This document shows, in pieces, positions 24,062 to 28,147 of a DNA stretch of 28,147 nt. This DNA is from CANNDT01 sp945876205 (GTDB taxonomy: Bacteria > Acidobacteriota > Vicinamibacteria > Vicinamibacterales > UBA2999): positions 1 through 28,147 of the forward strand of contig CANNDT010000056.1 in assembly GCA_947503365.1 (NCBI GenBank), in the 5' to 3' direction. Both the position numbers and the translations under genes were made by a program. The notes under the pieces were generated by a model, which did no database searches, had not been told where the DNA came from, and saw only the letters and a list, made by a program, of their open reading frames with translations. Position 1 is the stretch's first letter. Each line of letters starts with the position of its first letter.

Positions 24062-24883
24062 TCACGTCTTCTTGCGCAGGTGTCCGTAAATCAATTCTTC
24101 CGAGAACGGAATGCACTTGTGTTCTAGAAACTGCACGTCTTTCTCAGCGCGTCGATAGAGCGGCAGACTGATCGTCCACGGGCGGGTAAAGACGTTCGGA
24201 TCCGTGATGGTCGCCTCGTAGTTGATGACGTCCGCGCTCACCAGAGTGTATCGCTCAACAACGCTGAGCGCGTCGCTGTGGAAATTCCCAGCGCGGTCAA
24301 ACCACGTTTGATCGTTGAAACTGTTGACCGCGACCACCAGTGCATCGCCATCCCACCGCCCTTTCGACCAACCCATCCACGTTTCGGCGGGACTCTCACC
24401 GGGATCATCCAGTGGGATCAGCCGGCTGGCACTGGCGAAAGCGTACGCAATAAGGATCTTGCGGCTGCTTTGAACGATCTGAAACGGATAGGGCATGTAG
24501 GTGGCGCGGGGCACTCCGGGCAGATAGCACTTCGCTTCAGGATCGCTCGTCCACCGCTTGGCAAAGTTCTGCTGCTTTGTGGCAGAGGCCGATGGCTGAT
24601 ACGGAATCTGACCGCCATCTACGACCCCTACGCTGGCGGGCTCCGAGAACAAGGCGCCGAACTGCGCTGGACCAGGACGCGCTTCGTGCGCTTGCAGGTC
24701 CCAATTGGCTTCGGCAAAGGCTTGCCACAAACCGGTCATATTCGGTTTGCCTTCGAAACGAGGCAACGGCTTGAGTGCGGCAGTGGTTTCCCCGGCGGGA
24801 ACGAGAGTGGCAACGGCGAAGACCGCCGCGACAGCGGCCACGGTCACCGCCACGCCGATCAATGCCTTCATGGATGTGCGCAT
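24062..24883 (-). CDS. Secreted two-Cys family protein
   Basis: A 273-residue exported protein. ATG 24883 lies 4 bases after the receptor's stop codon; ATG 24871 is an alternative and no clear ribosome site is seen, which fits translational coupling to the receptor. An N-terminal hydrophobic segment covers about residues 7-28. Motifs are 'EGKPNMTGLW' (44-53), 'QIPYQPSASATKQQNF' (92-107), C119 in 'EAKCYLPGVPR', 'TWMGWSKGRWDGDALVV' (168-184; the GDSRG of relatives is here GWSKG), 'SDALSVVERY' (203-212), 'YEATITDPNVFTRPW' (222-236) and C257. It is the nearest relative of the protein at 14983, and that likeness links modules A and B. Confidence 0.87.
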   Translation of the reverse strand: MRTSMKALIGVAVTVAAVAAVFAVATLVPAGETTAALKPLPRFEGKPNMTGLWQAFAEANWDLQAHEARPGPAQFGALFSEPASVGVVDGGQIPYQPSASATKQQNFAKRWTSDPEAKCYLPGVPRATYMPYPFQIVQSSRKILIAYAFASASRLIPLDDPGESPAETWMGWSKGRWDGDALVVAVNSFNDQTWFDRAGNFHSDALSVVERYTLVSADVINYEATITDPNVFTRPWTISLPLYRRAEKDVQFLEHKCIPFSEELIYGHLRKKT

Positions 24884-24887
24884 CGAC

Positions 24888-27824
24888 TTACCAGTCGAAC
24901 TGGCCGCCGAATTTGAACAGCCGTCCAACCTGGATCGAGGTCGGTCGCCCCCACGTCGGTCCGTATGCGTTATTCCGGGCTGTCACGGCACTCGAGTTGA
25001 ACACATTGTAGGCGTCTGCCATGCCCTGGACACGGGCACGGCCAATCCGGATGGTCTTTGTCAGCCGGACATCCATCTGCGTATAGCGATCCTCGAACAT
25101 CGTGCCAGGTTCAATCAGGTTGACCGTCGCGGTACCGTTGCACGGCACGCGGGTGCCGCATGAGCCGACGTTGCGGCCGAGTGAGGGTGCGATCTCCCCG
25201 TTGGTGTAAACCCGTGTGGCCAGCGTCGGCACCCCCTGCAGATTCTGATACGTCCACGCAACCTGCAGACTCCAGGGCAGGGGGTAGACGCCGTTGAACT
25301 TCAGCTGCGTCGAGGGATCCGTCACCTCGCACTGATAGAGCTGCTGCGGCGAATCGACCGTAAAGCAACTGCTCGTCGTCGTACGGCCGGTGAAGATGCC
25401 TCCGTTGAGTACCCCGCCATCGCCAAACCGCGAGCTGAGCGACAGCTCCGCGCCGTTGAAGACCTCGGTCTGTTTTCCAAAGTCGGACGCGTGAGTGACC
25501 AGGTTGTTCACGGCGCCGAACGCCGCCGGCTTGATGTCGGACAGACCGCAGAGCTGGTTGCCGCCTCCGCCCGGAAGCCGCGAATCGACAGGCGCTGTAA
25601 CGCAGTACGGCGAGTAATCGCCTGGGGTCACGAGCAGATTGTCGGTGACCCTGAAGTTCCCATACGACGTGCGGTAATACGCCAGCAATACCCCCAGTCG
25701 TGGCCCGAGCTCGTGCTGGACGGCCGCGGAGGTCTGCCAATTCGCGGGGCGGACTCCCCAGCCATTCAAGACTTCCTTGTTGTACTGGGTGTTTTGAACG
25801 ACGGTCCCAAAGGCCGAATTCGAGAGGGGCCCCAGTTCGCTCTCCTGGGGAACATAGTCGCTGTTGACATCGTTCCACACTCGCGTCGCCGACAGGACAA
25901 GGGCGTTGGCAGGATTGTTGGCGGGTGTGAGCGCGAAACCGCCGGGAGCACTGTCAATGACGACGTATCGGCCGAACGATGCCTTGATCGCGGTCTTACC
26001 ATTGCCAAACAGATCGTACGCGGCGCCAAGCCGCGGGCTTACGTCCTTCCAGTTGGGCACGTTGTCTACCTTGGTCACCTTGAGCTCTGGCACAAACCGG
26101 CCAGCGGGACGCGTCTGTTCGGGAACCCACGCGTGCATGTAATCGGCTCGCAGACCGAGGTTGAGCGTCAGCCTCCTCACCGTCCATTGATCTTGCGCGT
26201 ACAACGCGGAATCGCGACCGGCACTGATGGTGGCACTTGGCGACGCCCACTGGGTGACTGACACGGGCACCGGCGCGGCGTCGGGAGTCGGCTTCCGGAA
26301 CGAGTACTCAATGGCCTGAGGCACATAGTGGCTGTCACGCGCGTCAACGGATTGCATGAAATACACGCCGACCTTGAACGCATGGGAACCCGTCACATAG
26401 GACGCGGCCGCCCGCAGATTGATTTGGGGATTCCATGACTCGCCGAGGGCGCTGATGCCCAAGCCAGCGGGCGGAGCGCCGTATCTGTAGCCGGTCGAAA
26501 GTTCGGTCACGCCGATCGCGTCCCGTGACACGCCATCTGTCGGCTCGATGGTAAAGACGTTGTGCGCGTAGGTGGCGCCCACGTCAAAGAGAAGCCGATT
26601 GCTTGCGGGATTCGTCCAGGTGACTTGCGCCAGGGAGACCGGGCCCTGAGAATACTTCGAAAACGTGCCGGCCTCGGGGGCGGCATTGACCACGCCATTG
26701 AAGTAACAGAAGCAATTGCGCTGCACGCTCCAGTACGCGGCCAACTTATGTTTTGGCGCCGCCTGCCATGTGAGGCGCGCGGTGTGATCCCGGAGCGTGT
26801 TATCTCGAAACGCCGGCCGGCTGAGATCGGGAGTATAGAACAACGTATTCGGAGTCTTGTTGAAGTAATTCCCGGGCAGATACTCACCGGTGCCCCACCA
26901 CCGGCTCGCCAGATAGAACCACAACTTGTCCTGAAGGACAGGACCGCCGAGCCCTGCTCCTGCGTCGTAGATTCTCTTCAGCGACACGCCTGTGGTCACC
27001 CCTCGGTCGCGCAGCGCATCTGTCAGATTGTTGGCCACCAGGCCGTGGCCGCTGTAGTTGGCTAACGCGAGGCCGGCGAAGCGGTTTCCGCCATCCTTCG
27101 GAATCGCGTTCTGCTGAATACCGCCGGTCGAGCTCTCCGCGCTCATGCCGCCGGTCTCCAAGGCGATCTCCTCCATGGCCAGATGGTTGATGAAGTACGT
27201 CCGTAAATTGCCGCCGGCGTTCACATAGTTGTAGGACATCCCGTCGACCAGCAGTTTGTAGTCGGCCGGGCGACTGCCGTGGATCGTCAGGTTCGACGAC
27301 GCTTCCCCCTTGTTGCCGCCGACGTCGGCGCCGGCAGAAGCCGTTGCTCCAACAATGAGCGAGGCGTACCCCGCCCCGCTTTTTCCGGTCGGCACCGTTT
27401 CGAGGTATTCGTGGGAGAAGACATTCTGGGATCGTACGTTCTGCACATCGACCGTCGGGCTCCCAGCCGTGACCATGACGGTTTCCTCGAGCGCGCCAAC
27501 GGGCAGGTCTGCATTCACGTTGGCGGTGAAACCGGTCGTCAACTCGACACCTTCACGCCTGACCGTGCGAAAGCCCGGCAACGTGAACGTCACGGCGTAG
27601 ACGCCCGGCCGCAGGTCGACGATCTTGTATTGGCCCGACGAGTCGGTGACGACGGCGCGTACCCTTTCTATCAGCGCAGGACTGGCGGCCTCCACCGTCA
27701 CGCCGGGCAGCACCGCCCCGGAACCATCCCTCGCTACGCCTGCGATGTCCTGCGCCCCCGAAGTCGCCGCACTGAGGAGGAGGCACCCCAGCCCCATCAA
27801 GACCGAAGATATGCGAGCGTTCAC
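24888..27824 (-). CDS. TonB-dependent receptor with carboxypeptidase-regulatory-like domain
   Basis: A 978-residue outer-membrane receptor and first gene of module A. AGGGAGG (27836-27830) is five bases from GTG 27824 and only two from the adjoining ATG 27827; I take the GTG, but either gives nearly the same protein. The signal peptide ends in SGAQ (residue 25). A carboxypeptidase-regulatory-like fold covers about 26-112 ('GSGAVLPGVTVEAASPALI', 'TLPGFRTVRREGVELT'). The plug has 'VMVTAGSPTVDVQNVRS', 'LTIHGSRPADYKLLVDG' and 'TGGIQQNAIPKDGGNRFAG'. The barrel ends in W. The N-terminal domain is close to that of the receptor at 18158. The barrels share the order of motifs but differ enough to suggest different ligands. 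It is divergent from pckG. Confidence 0.95.
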   Translation of the reverse strand: MNARISSVLMGLGCLLLSAATSGAQDIAGVARDGSGAVLPGVTVEAASPALIERVRAVVTDSSGQYKIVDLRPGVYAVTFTLPGFRTVRREGVELTTGFTANVNADLPVGALEETVMVTAGSPTVDVQNVRSQNVFSHEYLETVPTGKSGAGYASLIVGATASAGADVGGNKGEASSNLTIHGSRPADYKLLVDGMSYNYVNAGGNLRTYFINHLAMEEIALETGGMSAESSTGGIQQNAIPKDGGNRFAGLALANYSGHGLVANNLTDALRDRGVTTGVSLKRIYDAGAGLGGPVLQDKLWFYLASRWWGTGEYLPGNYFNKTPNTLFYTPDLSRPAFRDNTLRDHTARLTWQAAPKHKLAAYWSVQRNCFCYFNGVVNAAPEAGTFSKYSQGPVSLAQVTWTNPASNRLLFDVGATYAHNVFTIEPTDGVSRDAIGVTELSTGYRYGAPPAGLGISALGESWNPQINLRAAASYVTGSHAFKVGVYFMQSVDARDSHYVPQAIEYSFRKPTPDAAPVPVSVTQWASPSATISAGRDSALYAQDQWTVRRLTLNLGLRADYMHAWVPEQTRPAGRFVPELKVTKVDNVPNWKDVSPRLGAAYDLFGNGKTAIKASFGRYVVIDSAPGGFALTPANNPANALVLSATRVWNDVNSDYVPQESELGPLSNSAFGTVVQNTQYNKEVLNGWGVRPANWQTSAAVQHELGPRLGVLLAYYRTSYGNFRVTDNLLVTPGDYSPYCVTAPVDSRLPGGGGNQLCGLSDIKPAAFGAVNNLVTHASDFGKQTEVFNGAELSLSSRFGDGGVLNGGIFTGRTTTSSCFTVDSPQQLYQCEVTDPSTQLKFNGVYPLPWSLQVAWTYQNLQGVPTLATRVYTNGEIAPSLGRNVGSCGTRVPCNGTATVNLIEPGTMFEDRYTQMDVRLTKTIRIGRARVQGMADAYNVFNSSAVTARNNAYGPTWGRPTSIQVGRLFKFGGQFDW

Positions 27825-27854
27825 CATGACCTCCCTATGTCGCCAGAATGTCTG

Positions 27855-27888
27855 ATGCCTTATACGGCATACGCTCGGCGGCTTGCAA
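27855..27888 (-). promoter_or_regulatory. Possible promoter of the module A receptor, with overlapping palindrome
   Basis: On the minus strand TTGCAA (27888-27883), an 18-base spacer and TATAAG (27864-27859) resemble a sigma-70 promoter. The start of transcription would fall about 25 bases before the coding start. The -10 box lies in a hyphenated palindrome, ATGCC-6-GGCAT (27855-27870), a possible operator. Prediction from pattern only. Confidence 0.35.
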
Positions 27889-28006
27889 GTTGTGACAACC
27901 GAGGCGGCCCGGAACGGCGCTGCAAAGTGCGCGACCAGTTCTTGGGTAATAAGAGAAGCACGGCATGGGCGCGGCCTGGAAATCCGCCGGCGCCTCGGCA
28001 AGGCTC

Positions 28007-28035
28007 TTGACACAGCCGTCCCCCAACGCGATAGT
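28007..28035 (+). promoter_or_regulatory. Possible sigma-70 promoter of pckG
   Basis: A perfect TTGACA (28007-28012) is followed after 17 bases by GATAGT (28030-28035), which matches four of six bases of TATAAT. Transcription would begin around 28042, two to four bases before the ATG at 28045, so the message may have almost no leader. No Shine-Dalgarno sequence is seen, which fits. Confidence 0.45.
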
Positions 28036-28044
28036 GCGAACAGG

Positions 28045-28147
28045 ATGACCGACCAACGCGAGGGTATCCGCCGCTGGGTGGATGAAGTTAGCGCGCTCAC
28101 GACTCCCGATCGGATCGTCTACTGCGACGGCTCGGAATCGGAAAAGC
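28045..28147 (+). CDS. pckG: Phosphoenolpyruvate carboxykinase (GTP), N-terminal part (gene runs off the window)
   Basis: Thirty-four codons are visible before the window ends. The product begins with 'IRRWVDEVSALTTPDRIVYC' (residues 8-27) and then 'DGSESE'. This is the N-terminal signature of GTP-dependent PEP carboxykinases, normally 'WV(N/D)EVxxLxxPDxVxWCDGSxxE'. The enzyme turns oxaloacetate into phosphoenolpyruvate for gluconeogenesis in the cytoplasm. ATG 28045 is the only usable start, because the GTG just upstream runs into a stop. The active-site residues lie outside the window. It is divergent from the receptor gene and belongs to core metabolism, so it probably marks the edge of the accessory block. 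Confidence 0.85.
   Translation, partial: MTDQREGIRRWVDEVSALTTPDRIVYCDGSESEK

Overview
The window looks like a chromosomal segment of an Acidobacteriota bacterium, most likely of the Vicinamibacteria type, probably from a soil or sediment genome. This placement is an inference. It rests on the high GC content, on three TonB-dependent receptors that carry an N-terminal carboxypeptidase-regulatory-like domain, on a CBM9-like/DUF5916 outer-membrane protein, and on a crowd of small DUF6152-like 'AHHSF' proteins next to secreted 'PDLSGxW' proteins. That combination is characteristic of the group. No rRNA, tRNA, CRISPR array, transposase or phage gene was seen.

Left part (1-8930). The 5' end of a TonB-dependent receptor gene runs leftwards off the window (1-669, minus). 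It is divergent from a plus-strand run: a Tat-exported TRAP-type solute-binding protein (start TTG 895) and, 8 bases later, a CBM9-like/DUF5916 protein. Then comes a tightly coupled four-gene set (4617-8930): zinc alcohol dehydrogenase, acyl-CoA dehydrogenase, ACMSD-like amidohydrolase and a second zinc dehydrogenase. Each start overlaps the previous stop (TGATG, GTGA, ATGA). The second dehydrogenase contains a 55-base double-hairpin element read in frame. Two further hairpins and a 17-base tandem repeat separate this block from the convergent block on its right.

Right part (9025-27827, all minus strand). Two related modules lie head to tail. Each begins with a large TonB-dependent receptor, followed by secreted proteins. 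Module A (27827 down to 21639) is receptor, two-Cys 'PDLSGxW' protein, DUF6152-like protein, a second two-Cys protein, and an SMP-30/gluconolactonase-like protein. Module B (21163 down to 9025) is receptor, CehA/McbA-like metallohydrolase, two two-Cys proteins, two DUF6152-like proteins, a fifth two-Cys protein, and a 1116-residue protein that joins a cytochrome c domain, a PQQ-type beta-propeller and four NTF2-like domains. Between the modules, on the plus strand, is a C-terminal remnant of the dicarboxylate symporter DctA. At the right edge the first 34 codons of pckG (GTP-dependent PEP carboxykinase) start on the plus strand.

How it may fit together (inference). The right block looks like an envelope system. 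A receptor would import a ligand, and a set of exported proteins (two-Cys family, DUF6152-like, quinoprotein, metallohydrolase, lactonase) would oxidise or hydrolyse it in the periplasm. The left operon would finish the substrate in the cytoplasm through alcohol and acyl-CoA oxidation. The substrate cannot be named from sequence. The least described parts are the five-member two-Cys family, its repeated pairing with DUF6152-like proteins whose predicted mature N-terminus is His-His, and the cytochrome-quinoprotein-NTF2 fusion.
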